A stretch of 64,000 nucleotides of DNA from Cryobacterium sinapicolor (GTDB lineage Bacteria; Actinomycetota; Actinomycetes; Actinomycetales; Microbacteriaceae). Position 1 is the stretch's first letter. Every line of letters starts with the position of its first letter. Positions 31,939-44,234 of this stretch are shown here, in pieces. The position numbers and the translations under genes were made by a program. The notes under the pieces are model-generated. The model ran no database searches. It saw nothing but the letters and a program-made list of their open reading frames with translations, and was not told the origin of the DNA. The DNA is taken from NCBI RefSeq assembly GCF_004403465.1, contig NZ_SOGQ01000026.1:1-64000 (forward strand), written 5' to 3'.

Positions 31939-32027
31939 CGAACGAATTCGACGGAGATTGTCCCGTAAACAACGTTTCTGAAGTCAAAAACGGGATTTCG
32001 ACCCAGAATCTCCGTCGAATCGGTTCG
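31939..32027. terminator. long interrupted hairpin between convergent genes
   Basis: Two 21-nt arms (31939-31959 and 32007-32027) match at 19 of 21 positions around the shared ATTCGACGGAGATT sequence. A second nested pair is TCCCGT (31961-31966) and ACGGGA (31990-31995). It lies 37 nt past the PfpI stop and 115 nt past the convergent aminotransferase stop, so it may end transcription from both sides. It may also be a copy of a short dispersed element; part of the arm recurs near 6838. Confidence 0.6.
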
Positions 32028-32141
32028 ACGCCCGGCACGATGGGCCGCCTGTGATGAACAGGGGCAGGAAGTTCGGCCAGCTTTGACCGGCCGGGGGTCG
32101 AGCGCGTTGAGCGCGTCGCGACCCGGCTAGGGGAGACCCGG

Positions 32142-33284
32142 TTACGGGCGGAGGGCGCGCAGGGCGTCGGCGACGTCGTCCTCGTCGTTCCACAGGTGGA
32201 AGGCGACGCGCGCGCGTCCTGCCCGGCCCGACGCGGTGAGACCCGCCCCGGTGAGGCGGTCGAGGTCGGTGCCGTCGGCATCCGGCCAGGTCACGATCGC
32301 CTGGCCGGCCGGGGCGAGGTCGAGTCCGGTGCAGAGCGCGTCGCCCAGGGCCACCGCGTGGTCGCGAACCGCGGCCAGGTCGAGCCGGCCGAACAGGTCG
32401 AGTGCGGGTTCTGCCCCCACCCAGGCATTCCACGCCGGGGAGACGTCGAATCGGCGCGCGTCGGTCGCAAGGTCCATGCCCGGACCGTAGCAGGAGGCCC
32501 ACGGGTCATGGCCGGCGTACCAGCCCGCCTGCACCGGATGCAGCAGAGCGGCCAGCCGCTCGGCCACGGTCAGGAAGGCCACGCCCCGCGGGGCGCAGAG
32601 CCACTTGTAGCTGTGACAGATCGTGGCGTCGAAGACGGATGCGTCCACCGGCATCCACCCGACGGCCTGCGTCGTGTCGCAGAGCGTGAAGCTCCTGTGA
32701 GCGTGGGCGGCGGCCACGATCGCCGCGGTGTCGGCGATGGCACCCGTCGCGGACTGCACGAGTGAGAACGCCACCAGCCAGGTGTTCGCGGTGATCCCGT
32801 CTGCCAACTCGGCCAGAGGCAGGTGCCGCACGGTGACCCCGCGGTGCGCCTGGCTGAGGAACGGGAACACCATTGAACTGAAATCGCCGTCGACGCAGAG
32901 CACCTCGGCGCCGTCGGGCACGCTCGCGCCCACGAGGCCCGCCAGCACGGATGCTTGCGACCCGATCGCGACCCGGCTCACCGGCACCGCCACAAGCCCG
33001 GCATACGCGTGCCGAACCCGCTCGACCACGGCGGCATAGCCCGCCGCCGTGGCTCGTCCCGACGCCCACGCCTCCGCATCCGCGCGCAGGGCCGCTTCCG
33101 TCTCCCGGGTCGGCAGCCCGAGCGTGCAGGCGGCCAGGTAGCCGCGGCCGCCGCGGAACCGCTCGCGCGCCGAGCGCACTCCGATGCGGTCCGGCCGCCC
33201 GGGCAGACCCCCCGGCAGCGATGACGAGCCCTCCGGCAGCACGGGCAGCGACAAACGGGACGTGGGGGAGTCGCTCGTGATCAT
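32142..33284 (-). CDS. class V aminotransferase (cysteine desulfurase/kynureninase-like fold)
   Basis: 380 aa PLP enzyme. The Schiff-base lysine is in CHSYKWLCAPRGVAFL; DTTQAVGWMPVD carries the PLP-pyridine Asp. The precise reaction is unclear; such proteins include isopenicillin-epimerase-like and serine-glyoxylate-type members. The ATG at 33284 was preferred over an upstream ATG in the same frame; GGAGG lies too close (1 nt), but CATGCT lies 6 nt before it, so a leaderless start is possible. It is divergent from a LysR gene that probably controls it. Confidence 0.82.
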   Translation of the reverse strand: MITSDSPTSRLSLPVLPEGSSSLPGGLPGRPDRIGVRSARERFRGGRGYLAACTLGLPTRETEAALRADAEAWASGRATAAGYAAVVERVRHAYAGLVAVPVSRVAIGSQASVLAGLVGASVPDGAEVLCVDGDFSSMVFPFLSQAHRGVTVRHLPLAELADGITANTWLVAFSLVQSATGAIADTAAIVAAAHAHRSFTLCDTTQAVGWMPVDASVFDATICHSYKWLCAPRGVAFLTVAERLAALLHPVQAGWYAGHDPWASCYGPGMDLATDARRFDVSPAWNAWVGAEPALDLFGRLDLAAVRDHAVALGDALCTGLDLAPAGQAIVTWPDADGTDLDRLTGAGLTASGRAGRARVAFHLWNDEDDVADALRALRP

Positions 33285-33366
33285 GCCTCCAGCATGCGGC
33301 CGGATCCATCCATTCAACAATGACCAGCAGCTGAGGCAACCCATAAGCCAGCGTTATGGTTAAGGA

Positions 33367-34422
33367 GTGCCCTCTCTCGCCCCGCCCGAACTCGACTCCA
33401 TCATGCTGCGCGTCGTGGGCGCCCTCGCCGACCACGGTTCGATCACGGCCGCGGCCGCCGCACTCGGCTACAGCCAGCCGGCCGTGAGCCAGCAGCTCAA
33501 GCGGATCGAGCAGCGTATCGGGATGGCGGTGATCGAACGCGTCGGCCGCGGCGTGCGGCTCACCGAAGCCGGCCGGCTGCTCGCCCGGCACGCCGCGACC
33601 GTGAGCGGCGCCCTGGACACCGCCGCGGGGGAGCTATCCGAACTGCGGGGCCTGCGCTCCGGCCGGGTTCGGCTGGCGGCCTTCCCGTCCGCCTCGGCGA
33701 CGATCGTGCCGCGTCTGCTTGCCGACCTCAGCCGCCGCCATCCGGGAGTCGGCGTCACCTACCTCGAGGCCGAGCCACCCGAAGCCGTGGCGCTGGTGCG
33801 GGAGAACCGGGCCGACCTGGCGATCACCTTCAGCTACCCCGGGGACCGGGTCGACCCGCACCGGGACAGCGCGGCGGGCCTCGTCGTGACCCGGCTCCGC
33901 CGCGACGAGATGATGCTCGTGCTGCCGGCCACGCACGCCCTGGCCGGCGACGGTGCCGTCGACCTCGGCGACCTGGCCGAGGAGAACTGGATCGGAGGAT
34001 GTCCCCGGTGCCGCGGCCACCTGCTGGAGCTCTGCGGTCACACCGGTTTCACGCCCCGCATCTCCTACGAGACCGACAACGCGGCCGCGGTGCTCGGCCT
34101 CGTGGCGGCCGGCATCGGGGTGGCCATGCTGCCAGCGCTGGCCCTCGACTCCGTCGGCGCGCAGCCCCTGGTGGCCATCCGGCCCACCCGCGATCGTGAC
34201 CACCGCACCCTGCACGCAGTCACGGTCACCGGGGCCGCTGGGGTGCCGGCCATCGCCGCCACCCTGCGCCGGCTCATCGCGCTGGCCGCGGAGCACACGG
34301 CCCACGCCCATACGGCCGCCGAGCATACGGCCGCCGAGCATACGGCCGCCGCGGCCCCGCTCGCCGCCCCCGCCGTGGCTTCACCGGCGTCTTCCTCCTC
34401 GCCTGCGGGCCGAGGCAACTAG
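33367..34422 (+). CDS. LysR family regulator
   Basis: 351 aa. The N-terminal winged HTH includes [29 protein letters not shown]. The effector-binding domain covers about residues 92-300. The C-terminus is an odd low-complexity tail with a repeated AEHT unit ([17 protein letters not shown]), from a short DNA repeat near 34313-34347. The GTG at 33367 follows TATGGT by exactly 6 nt (leaderless). It is divergent from the class V aminotransferase, 82 nt apart. gltX follows after 11 nt but has its own TAGAAT box. Confidence 0.87.
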   Translation: MPSLAPPELDSIMLRVVGALADHGSITAAAAALGYSQPAVSQQLKRIEQRIGMAVIERVGRGVRLTEAGRLLARHAATVSGALDTAAGELSELRGLRSGRVRLAAFPSASATIVPRLLADLSRRHPGVGVTYLEAEPPEAVALVRENRADLAITFSYPGDRVDPHRDSAAGLVVTRLRRDEMMLVLPATHALAGDGAVDLGDLAEENWIGGCPRCRGHLLELCGHTGFTPRISYETDNAAAVLGLVAAGIGVAMLPALALDSVGAQPLVAIRPTRDRDHRTLHAVTVTGAAGVPAIAATLRRLIALAAEHTAHAHTAAEHTAAEHTAAAAPLAAPAVASPASSSSPAGRGN

Positions 34423-34433
34423 AATCGGACGTG

Positions 34434-35954
34434 ATGTCAGAGACAATTGCGCACCCGTTTTCCACCGCCACCGGCACCGACGTTCGCGTTCGGTTCTGCC
34501 CCTCGCCCACCGGAACGCCGCACGTCGGCCTGATCCGCACGGCGCTCTTCAACTGGGCCTACGCCCGGCACACCGGCGGCACGTTCATCTTCCGGATCGA
34601 AGACACGGACCCGGCCCGCGACACCGAGGAGAGCTTCGTGCAACTCCTCGACGCGCTCCGCTGGCTGCGCCTGGACTGGGACGAGGGTGTCGAGGTCGGC
34701 GGACCGCACGCTCCCTACCGCCAGTCCGAGCGCTACGACATCTACCGTGACGTGATCGAGCAGCTCAAGGCCTCCGGCCACATCTACGAGAGTTTCGCCA
34801 CCGGCGAGGAGATCGAGGTGCGCAACGTCGCCCTCGGCCGCGACCCCAAGGCCGGCTACGACAACTTCGAGCGCGACCTGACCGAGGAGAAGAAGGCGGC
34901 CTTCCGCGCCGAGGGTCGCTCGCCGGCGCTCCGCCTCAAGGTGCCCGACACGGACATCTCCTTCGACGACCTGGTTCGGGGCGAGATCACCTTCCCGGCC
35001 GGCTCGTTCAGCGACTTCGTCGTGGTGCGGCCCAACGGGCATCCGTTGTACCCGTTCGTGAACCCGGTCGATGATGCCATGATGGGCGTCACCCACGTGC
35101 TGCGTGGCGAGGACCTGCTCTCCTCCACGCCGCGCCAGATCGCGCTCTACCACGCGCTGATCGACATCGGACTGGCCACGTTCGTGCCTCGCTTCGGGCA
35201 CATGCCCTACGTGATGGGCGAGGGCAACAAAAAGCTCTCCAAGCGCGATCCCGAGTCCAACCTGTTCCACCACCGCGCCCGCGGCTTCGTGCCCGAGGGT
35301 CTGGTCAACTACCTGTCCCTGCTGGGGTGGTCGCTCTCCAGCGACCGCGACGTGTTCACGATCGAGGAAATGATCGCCGCGTTCGACGTCGTCGACGTTC
35401 TGCCGAATCCGGCCCGCTTCGACCTCAAGAAGGCCGAGTCGCTCAACGGCGACCACATCCGTCTGCTCGAGCCCGCCGACTTCGCAGCCCGGGTCATCCC
35501 GTACCTGGTGGCCGCCGGCGACGTGTCCGAGCCGCTCAGCGAGGTGCAGCAGGCCATCCTCGAGGCGGCCGCACCGCTCGTGCAGGAGCGAATCGCCCTT
35601 CTCGGCGAGGCGCCCGGCATGCTCGGCTTCCTGTTCATCGGCGGCGACTCGCTGGTGTACCAGCCGGATGCGCTGGCCTCGCTCCCGAAGAACGCGCGCG
35701 AGATCCTCGCCGCGTCCACGGCCGCGCTGCTCGACATTCCCGAAGCGGAATGGACCCACGACCGCGTGCACACGAGCCTGACCGAGACGCTGATCGATGG
35801 GCTCGCCCTCAAGCCGCGCGTGGCCTTCGGACCGCTGCGGGTCGCTGTCTCCGGCCGTCGCATCTCGCCGCCGCTGTTCGAGTCGATGGAGATCCTCGGC
35901 AAGGCGGAGTCCGTGCTGCGCCTCGCCCGCTTGGCGGCTACCACCCCCGAGTGA
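34434..35954 (+). CDS. gltX: glutamyl-tRNA synthetase
   Basis: 506 aa class I synthetase. The HIGH-like motif is in [18 protein letters not shown] and the KMSKS-like motif is KKLSKRD. In actinobacteria this enzyme is normally non-discriminating and also loads Glu onto tRNA-Gln for GatCAB to amidate (general knowledge); a tRNA-Gln gene lies 126 nt downstream. The start is ATG at 34434 or the GTG one codon upstream. TAGAAT at 34420-34425 puts the transcript start within a few nt of either. Confidence 0.96.
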   Translation: MSETIAHPFSTATGTDVRVRFCPSPTGTPHVGLIRTALFNWAYARHTGGTFIFRIEDTDPARDTEESFVQLLDALRWLRLDWDEGVEVGGPHAPYRQSERYDIYRDVIEQLKASGHIYESFATGEEIEVRNVALGRDPKAGYDNFERDLTEEKKAAFRAEGRSPALRLKVPDTDISFDDLVRGEITFPAGSFSDFVVVRPNGHPLYPFVNPVDDAMMGVTHVLRGEDLLSSTPRQIALYHALIDIGLATFVPRFGHMPYVMGEGNKKLSKRDPESNLFHHRARGFVPEGLVNYLSLLGWSLSSDRDVFTIEEMIAAFDVVDVLPNPARFDLKKAESLNGDHIRLLEPADFAARVIPYLVAAGDVSEPLSEVQQAILEAAAPLVQERIALLGEAPGMLGFLFIGGDSLVYQPDALASLPKNAREILAASTAALLDIPEAEWTHDRVHTSLTETLIDGLALKPRVAFGPLRVAVSGRRISPPLFESMEILGKAESVLRLARLAATTPE

Positions 35955-36019
35955 CCTGCGTCGTCGGGGCCGGTCACGGGGCCTGCCCCGGCGAGCCGCC
36001 GGATATTTCGGCTCCGAGT

Positions 36020-36048
36020 TTGTCGCAACTCCCAGAGTGGGTTAGAGT
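36020..36048 (+). promoter_or_regulatory. promoter of tRNA-Gln
   Basis: TTGTCG (36020-36025), 17-bp spacer, TAGAGT (36043-36048): a strong sigma-70-type promoter about 30 nt before the mature tRNA. Confidence 0.75.
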
Positions 36049-36079
36049 TACGAGTCGGTCCGTTCCGCGGAATGGGCAG

Positions 36080-36151
36080 TGGGGTATGGTGTAATTGGCA
36101 ACACGACTGATTCTGGTTCAGTTGTTCTTGGTTCGAGTCCAGGTACCCCAG
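36080..36151 (+). tRNA. tRNA-Gln (anticodon CTG)
   Basis: 72 nt. The acceptor stem TGGGGTA pairs with TACCCCA, discriminator G. The anticodon arm ACTGA/TCAGT holds loop TTCTGGT with CTG at 36113-36115. The T arm carries GGTTCGAGTCC. CCA is not encoded. A mobile element abuts its 3' side, as is usual for tRNA integration sites. Confidence 0.96.
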
Positions 36152-36155
36152 CTCT

Positions 36156-36192
36156 AACCCCTGAGTTTCCGCGGAAACCAGGGGTTTTTTTT
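36156..36192 (+). terminator. intrinsic terminator after tRNA-Gln
   Basis: The nested stem AACCCCT/AGGGGTT with inner GTTTCC/GGAAAC is followed by a run of eight T residues. It is the strongest classical terminator in the window. Confidence 0.92.
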
Positions 36193-36343
36193 GTTTCCAA
36201 ACCCACTCTTCCGGGCCAGAAGTGCCACTTTGGGTGCCACAAACGCCTTACAGACCGCATTTCCGCGTCAACGACCGCGGTTGACCCGGGCAACTACGGG
36301 CTGTTTCGACCGAGTACGGGATGCCGCGGCGCACCTCTCTGTT

Positions 36344-36532
36344 ATGGCCGGTGAGGACGCGGAGATCATGACCGGGCAGCAGGTCGCAGACCTGTTGCAG
36401 GTCTCGCCGCGCACACTCGAAGAGTGGCGGCAGACACGCAGCGGGCCGCCGTGGCGGCGAATGGGTCGACACGTCTGGTACCTGCGTCACGAAGTGCTTG
36501 CCTGGTTCGAGGCGCTGGTCCCTCGTGCCTAG
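36344..36532 (+). CDS. excisionase-like MerR/HTH_17 DNA-binding protein
   Basis: 62 aa. MTGQQVADLLQVSPRTLEEWRQTRSGPPWRRMGRHVWYLRHEVLAWFEA is the canonical small winged-helix of helix-turn-helix excisionases. The ATG at 36344 was chosen because the domain begins just after it; the longer open frame upstream is low-quality. It overlaps the integrase start (GTG at 36525), the normal xis-int order beside a tRNA attachment site. Confidence 0.8.
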   Translation: MAGEDAEIMTGQQVADLLQVSPRTLEEWRQTRSGPPWRRMGRHVWYLRHEVLAWFEALVPRA

Positions 36533-37414
36533 GCGGCGAATGCGTGCGGGCGAAGTCGGCACCATCCGCATCGTCGCTCTCGCCAACGGACAGGTTCAGG
36601 CCCATGCACGGATGCGCGACGAGGTCGGTATGCCACACCGCCTGAAAGTGGCGCGCGCTACCGAGACGGATGTCCGCCGGGCACTGGAAGAGCAAGCAAA
36701 CCTGATCCGAAACGGACGCGCCGCGCAGTCGTTGAATGCCTACTCAACGATCGCAGAGGCCGCCGCGGTCTTCCTTGACGACAAGCGGCGGTCGGAGACG
36801 GTCGAGGTGTCCACTATTGAAACGTATGAGTTCAGCGTGAACAACGTCATCATCCCCGAGTGTGGCAACCTGCTGCTGACTGATCTCACGGTGCTGCGCT
36901 GCAACCGAATCTTGCAGCACATCCGAGACACCAAATCGTTGTCGGCCGCCCGAAAAGCCCGGAGCATGTTCTCGCAGATCTGTGCAACCGGGATCGAGCA
37001 CGGTGTTCTCACGTTCAATCCGGTCCGCGATGCCCGTTCTCTGCCGTTACCGCCCAAGAAAGAATCGGCGCTCAACGCAGGGCAACTTGAGACCGTGCGG
37101 GAACGCATGCGGTCATGGCGGGCCAACGGATACCAGCACGGTCCTCGCCCGAACGCGAGGCTGCTGGAGAACGCCATGTGGATCATGGTTGGCACCAGTG
37201 CCCGCATCGGCGAGGTGCTTGCCCTGCGTCGATGCGACGTCGACGTGACCGCGAACCCGCCCACGGTGCTTATCGCGGGGACGATCACTCAGACCTGCAC
37301 GGAGGGGCTTCGTCGAAAGCCTTCCGCTTACGGGCAGGAGACGGCGTTGGATCCGTGTGCGTCTTCGAGATACCGTCTTCAGCGGAGTGCCATCATGGAA
37401 GCAGCGGGAGAACA
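36525..37414 (+). pseudogene. tyrosine-type site-specific integrase, C-terminally broken
   Basis: The N-terminal arm-binding and core-binding domains are present (about residues 1-190, e.g. SLNAYSTIAEAAAVFLDDKRR, HIRDTKSLSAARKARSMFSQI). The catalytic domain begins with the first catalytic Arg in TSARIGEVLALRRCDVDV and AGTITQTCTEGLRRKPSA. Past about 37330 the frame loses similarity, and the HxxR and Tyr active-site residues are absent. An ISL3 remnant begins at about 37418. The protein cannot recombine DNA, so the element is fixed in place. Confidence 0.8.
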
Positions 37415-37417
37415 TGA

Positions 37418-38465
37418 ACCGTCGCCACCGTGCCGTGGGCTCGGCATCAAAGCGGTCACACGCTGTTCTTCGATGACCAGGTCGCGTGGCTGGCCACGCA
37501 AACATCAAAGACCGCCATCACCGTGCTGATGCGCATCGCGTGGCGCACTGTCGGCGCGATCATCACCCGGGTTCGGGCCGTTGACACAGAGAAGCAGTTC
37601 GACCAGTTCGCGGACCTGACCCGGATCGGGATTGACGAGATCATCTACAAGCGCGGCCACAAATATCTGACCCGCGTTGTCGACCACGATTCCGGCTGTC
37701 TCGTCTGGGCCGCGCCGGGCCAGGACAAGGCCACCCTCGAGACGTTCTTCGACGCGGTGGGACCGGAACGTTCGGCGCAGATCACCCAGATTTCCGCGGA
37801 CGGTGCGGCCCGGATCGCCAATGTTGTCGCGGAGAAAGTCCCCAACGCCATCCGCTGCGCTGATCCGTTCCACGTCGTGAAATGGGCCGCCGAGGCCCTC
37901 GACGAGGTCCGCCGGGCCGCGTAGAACGATGCCCGCAAAGCCGCCCGGCAAAACGATGCCCGCCGCACCCGCGGCCGGCCCGCCGCCGACGCTCCGGCCC
38001 GACCGGATAGTGCTCGAGCTGCCGGCATCAAGAACTGCCGCTACGCGCTCTGGAAGAACCCGGAGAACCTGACCGAGAAGCAGCAGGCGAAGCTGGCCTG
38101 GATCGTGCAGACCGACCCCCGGCTGGCCCGCGCTTACTACCTGAAGGAAGGCATCCGTGTGATCTTCAAACTGCCTCTCGAGGAAGCGACCGAAGCTCTC
38201 GACAAATGGGTTGGTTGGGCTCGCTGCTGCCACATCCCGTCCTTCGTGAAACTGCAGAAGAGCATCGTGAAGCACCGCACCGCGATCCTGGCGTCCATTG
38301 AGCACGGCCTATCCAACGGCCGCGTCGAATCCATGAACACCAAGATCCGCCTCACATTCGGCTTCAAATCACCCGAGGCCCTCATCGCCCCCGCGATGCT
38401 CAGCCTCGGCGGGCATAAACCCGTGCTTCCCGGCCGGATTCAACCCACGGAAAAGTCAGGAGAGC
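37418..38465 (+). mobile_element. ISL3-family insertion sequence remnant (transposase with nonsense codon)
   Basis: The frame runs from TVATVPWARHQSGHTLFFDDQ through LMRIAWRTVGAIITRV, GIDEIIYKRGHKYLT, and the catalytic-core segments to SNGRVESMNTKIRLTFGF and MLSLGGHKPVLPGR. This is an ISL3 DDE transposase lacking its N-terminal zinc-finger third. A TAG at 37922-37924 replaces the Trp expected in RRAAWNDAR. The same frame then continues. The right end, with CACGGAAAAGTCAGGAGAGCC-like sequence, finishes near 38465; the left inverted repeat is lost. It is joined directly to the broken integrase. Confidence 0.85.
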
Positions 38466-38764
38466 CTCATTTCGGCGGGTTTCTAACTGTGTGTTCGTAT
38501 CGGGTTGCGGTAGGTGCAGGACGGTGTCGTACTTGAGCCCGGTGAGGCGGGTTGCCCCGATGCCTAGTGTCCGAGTGTTCGATCGCTCCGGTGACGGCGA
38601 GGCCTACGACGGTGTCGGTCGCGCCATCGTAGGGCGCACGGGGAACCTGTGCGCGAGGAAGAGCACGAATTGCATCACTCCGGACATCCGATCGATGCCT
38701 TTGATGGTGTCGCTCGACGCGAGCGTGCTCGGCTGGGGCGCACCTGCCGGGCGTTCGCCTCCCG
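38466..38764. other. no supported gene
   Basis: The open stretches here are short and lack ribosome sites. A minus-strand reading (MSGVMQFVLFLAHRFPVRP) and others are not recognisable. Probably decayed DNA between the insertion remnant and the DoxX-like gene. Confidence 0.5.
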
Positions 38765-39235
38765 TCAGCCTGTTGTCACCGAGCGATCCTCCGGAAGGTG
38801 CGAGGACCACGTGTCGATGGGGCGACGCGGGTAGATCCGCAGCGGATCGGGGAGCTTCGCATAGAGAGCCACCAGGAAAAACCCGAGAGTGAACAACATC
38901 TGCTGAATGATCTCGGTGATCTGGCCTTCGACGTAGTGCGTGAGCTCAGCGCCGAACAAGAACATGCCAAACGTAAGCAGCCCGAGCGTCGCGCCTATCC
39001 GAGGAAAGATCCCGAGGACGACGAGGAAGCCGGTCGCGAACTCCATAAACGGCAGAAGTGTCCCGGCAAGCGTCACGATCCAGTCGGGCACGGGCTCTTC
39101 CGCGAACATGCCCAGGAGCCAGTCGCGAAGGCCGCTGTCACCTGAGACGAGGGCGATGATCTTGTCCGTACCGCCGACGAGCAGCGGGATGCCCACGGCG
39201 ATGCGGAAGATTGAGTAAAACAGCCTATCCAGCAT
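38765..39235 (-). CDS. DoxX-family membrane protein
   Basis: 156 aa, four helices (about 5-27, 55-78, 81-100, 108-128). RIAVGIPLLVGGTDKI and FMEFATGFLVVLGIFPRIGATLGLLTFGMFLF match DoxX. GAGGAAAT precedes the ATG. It is isolated between IS remnants in the island and may be a passenger gene. A role in redox balance of the membrane is known for some relatives, but nothing here confirms it. Confidence 0.75.
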   Translation of the reverse strand: MLDRLFYSIFRIAVGIPLLVGGTDKIIALVSGDSGLRDWLLGMFAEEPVPDWIVTLAGTLLPFMEFATGFLVVLGIFPRIGATLGLLTFGMFLFGAELTHYVEGQITEIIQQMLFTLGFFLVALYAKLPDPLRIYPRRPIDTWSSHLPEDRSVTTG

Positions 39236-39344
39236 GGATTTCCTCGCTTGTTTACTTGGCTACGCAGGGCGGCCTACGACCGTCCTCACCCAGCGTAGTG
39301 CCCGTGAACCGTAGCCATGGCCGCCGCCAATGTCCGTTCCATGA

Positions 39345-39854
39345 GAAAGTCGCCGGACTCCAGCAGATGTCCAAATAGTCGAGGGACGCCTGGTCGTTCG
39401 CCGGATCCCGGAACGAAACCCGTTTGAAGGCGCCGGGCAACCGACCCTGTTCGATACGCGCCGGTTCCACGCGTTCTTCACCACCAGCACCCCAGACACC
39501 GTCAGCGCTGATAGAACCCACCGGCAACACGCGATCATCGAGCAGGTCAACGCCGATCTCAAAGACAGTGCGCTGGCGCACCTGCCGTCTGGGAAATTCA
39601 CCGCCAAAGCCGCCTGGCTGGTGTTGCCCACGATCGCGTTCAACCTCTCCCGCGCCACCGGAACCCTCGCCGGCAGCGCCCTCGGCAAAGCGCGCACCGG
39701 CACCATCCGCCGGAAGCTGATTCAAATTCCGGCGCGCATCTCGACCTCGGCTCGGATACACGTCCTGCATCTCCCGGCCAGCTGGCCCTGGGAAACCGGG
39801 TGGACAGCTTTGTTCGCGGCGGCCTGCGGCCCGCCGCGAACCAAGTCCATCTGA
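39345..39854 (+). mobile_element. IS1380-family transposase, C-terminal fragment
   Basis: The frame (open after a TGA at 39342) reads VEGRLVVRRIPERNPFEG, LFDTRRFHAFFTT, RTHRQHAIIEQVNADLKDSALAHLPSGKF, WLVLPTIAFNLSRATG and IPARISTSARIHVLHLP, then a stop at 39852. This is the distal third of an IS1380 transposase. The N-terminal two thirds and both terminal repeats are missing. It is a second independent insertion scar in the island. Confidence 0.82.
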
Positions 39855-40680
39855 CCACCCAGCCCCACGGCGCAACCAGAACCAGGAACATCACCGGCAG
39901 CAAGGCCGGTCGCTCCGCCACGCCCGCCGAGAGAAACCTCAGCTCAAACGGTGGCGGGCCGACTCAACCAGACCGACCGGTGGATAGAGGTCAAGTTCGC
40001 ACTGTCGGTTGGCAGAGGTGAGCCTGGCGCCAGCGCCGGCGCGAGACGTCCTTGATCAGGACAACCCGCAGCTCTCCACCGCTGAGGCCCAGACCCAGAC
40101 CCGATGCAGCCCACGGTGTTCCCACTCGACGTAGACGGCGCGTGGCGTCCGGCCGCGCGATGAACTCGCCCCCCGTAGTCGGGTTCGACCTGCATTAGGC
40201 TGTCGGCCTGCACTGAGGTGGCGGGTGCGGGCTACTCGGATATCTCTTGTTCGCTCCCATTATCCGATTGGAACATACGTTCGATTCCTGGGAACGGGCG
40301 CACCGTGCGCGCGGACTGCTCGCGATAACGCCCTCACCTTCGGCCGGCCAGTCGAGAGCAGTTCGGCCCCGATGAACTTCCGGCGTCGCGCCTGCGCGAC
40401 GCCGGATTCAGCGCGCGGGCGACGACCTCGTTGCGCTCCAGCAGGCTTCTCTGCGTAACGCACCGGATTTCATCTGACGTACGCATTGTGATTACCGAAA
40501 TGCTCTTCGGGTGTCTACAATCAGAAACAACCCGACTGCAATCGCGGTCGGCGACGCACAGGTCACCAAGGACAGATGAGCCGGAGGCCGACGCAGTGCA
40601 ATCGCTCGCTTATTGCGGTAGCGCCGCTTGCGCTGGACGGACGATCATGCGATACCGCACCATGCCAAGGAGCACGCCAG
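39855..40680. other. 826-bp region without a supported gene; contains a LexA-type box
   Basis: No frame combines a start, ribosome site and family features. A minus-strand stretch around 40070-40190 reads GGEFIARPDATPRAVYVEWEHRGLHRVW in pieces and may be the relic of a gene. A GAAC-N4-GTTC site lies at 40271-40282. Confidence 0.5.
40271..40282. promoter_or_regulatory. putative LexA/SOS box
   Basis: GAACATACGTTC is a full match to the Gram-positive LexA core GAAC-N4-GTTC. No intact gene follows closely, so the target was probably lost or the match is chance. Confidence 0.35.
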
Positions 40681-43467
<2,787 letters not shown>

Positions 43468-43850
43468 CGCTAAGTAGCGCACACGTGCGGCTCCACCCGG
43501 CGCTTAGCCTCGATCCCTTCCGGCGCACTGCGCACGGTGGACGGCCGGCCCTTCCCCAGTGGTCGGTACCGAGCCCGCGCCTCCACCCGTGACGACAGAG
43601 GTGCCCTGAATCGCCTCGGCGCGACGGCCGCGACCTACGAAGAGGCTCGAGCTGAGTTTCGCCATCAGGCGATGGCCTTGTCGACGTCGAACGGATGCTA
43701 CTCGGCGAACTCTCCTCATCGGCCGCCGGTGAAGGCGGCTCGGTCGTCCGCTCGATCACGGCCGAGGAGAGCGCTCGTGCCCGCCGCTTTCTCGATTCGA
43801 CCGCTACTTCGAAGGACGGCGCACGCGCAGTTCTGCCGTATTCTGGCACC
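43468..43850. other. gap of about 380 bp without a supported gene
   Basis: Short frames on both strands lack starts and family features. The only signal is at its right edge, the operator/promoter of the cmtR-like gene. Confidence 0.5.
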
Positions 43851-43856
43851 TTGTTA

Positions 43857-43883
43857 ATACAGTGTTCGATGTATAGTCATCAT
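43857..43883 (+). promoter_or_regulatory. cmtR-like operator and leaderless promoter
   Basis: Inverted arms ATACA (43857-43861) and TGTAT (43870-43874) flank an 8-bp centre and overlap TATAGT (43872-43877). Exactly 6 nt follow before the GTG at 43884. Metal-free repressor bound here would cover the -10 box. Confidence 0.68.
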
Positions 43884-44234
43884 GTGCTGACTATTACTAC
43901 CCGTATTGACGTGATGAACCGGCTGGGCCGCGCGATGGCGGACCCGACGCGTTCTCGCATCCTCATCACCCTGCTGGACGGCCCGAGCTACCCGGCCATA
44001 CTCTCCCGTGACCTGGGACTCGGCCGCTCTAACGTGTCAAACCACCTCACGTGTCTGCGAGATTGCGGCATCGTCGTGGCACAAACTGAGGGGCGACAGA
44101 CCCGCTACGAAATTGCAGACCCACACCTCGGCCGGGCGCTAACCGCGCTGGTCGACGTGACGCTGGCCGTTGAGGAGAACGCACCCTGCCTCGACCCGGC
44201 ATGCTCGATCGCAGGCTGCTGCGAGGCGACCTGA
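43884..44234 (+). CDS. cmtR: CmtR-like ArsR/SmtB-family Cd/Pb sensor
   Basis: 116 aa winged-helix repressor. LGRAMADPTRSRILITLLDG and LGRSNVSNHLTCLRDCGIVV match M. tuberculosis CmtR. With the GTG at 43884 as residue 1, the cysteines fall at 57, 61 and 102, exactly the Cd/Pb ligands known for CmtR. This supports the start over an ATG at 43869 that would lie inside the operator. The tail has three more cysteines (DPACSIAGCC), which may add metal sites. The stop overlaps the CDF start by 1 nt (TGATG). Confidence 0.9.
   Translation: MLTITTRIDVMNRLGRAMADPTRSRILITLLDGPSYPAILSRDLGLGRSNVSNHLTCLRDCGIVVAQTEGRQTRYEIADPHLGRALTALVDVTLAVEENAPCLDPACSIAGCCEAT

Noticed and set aside
34313-34347. AEHT-coding repeat in the LysR tail as a separate repeat element
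   Set aside because: Only three short copies, located in a disordered C-terminus; simple slippage explains it.
40261-40300. tRNA T-arm-like GTTCGATTCC near 40279, as a possible attR or second tRNA
   Set aside because: No acceptor or anticodon arms can be drawn around it, and it does not match the tRNA-Gln 3' end.
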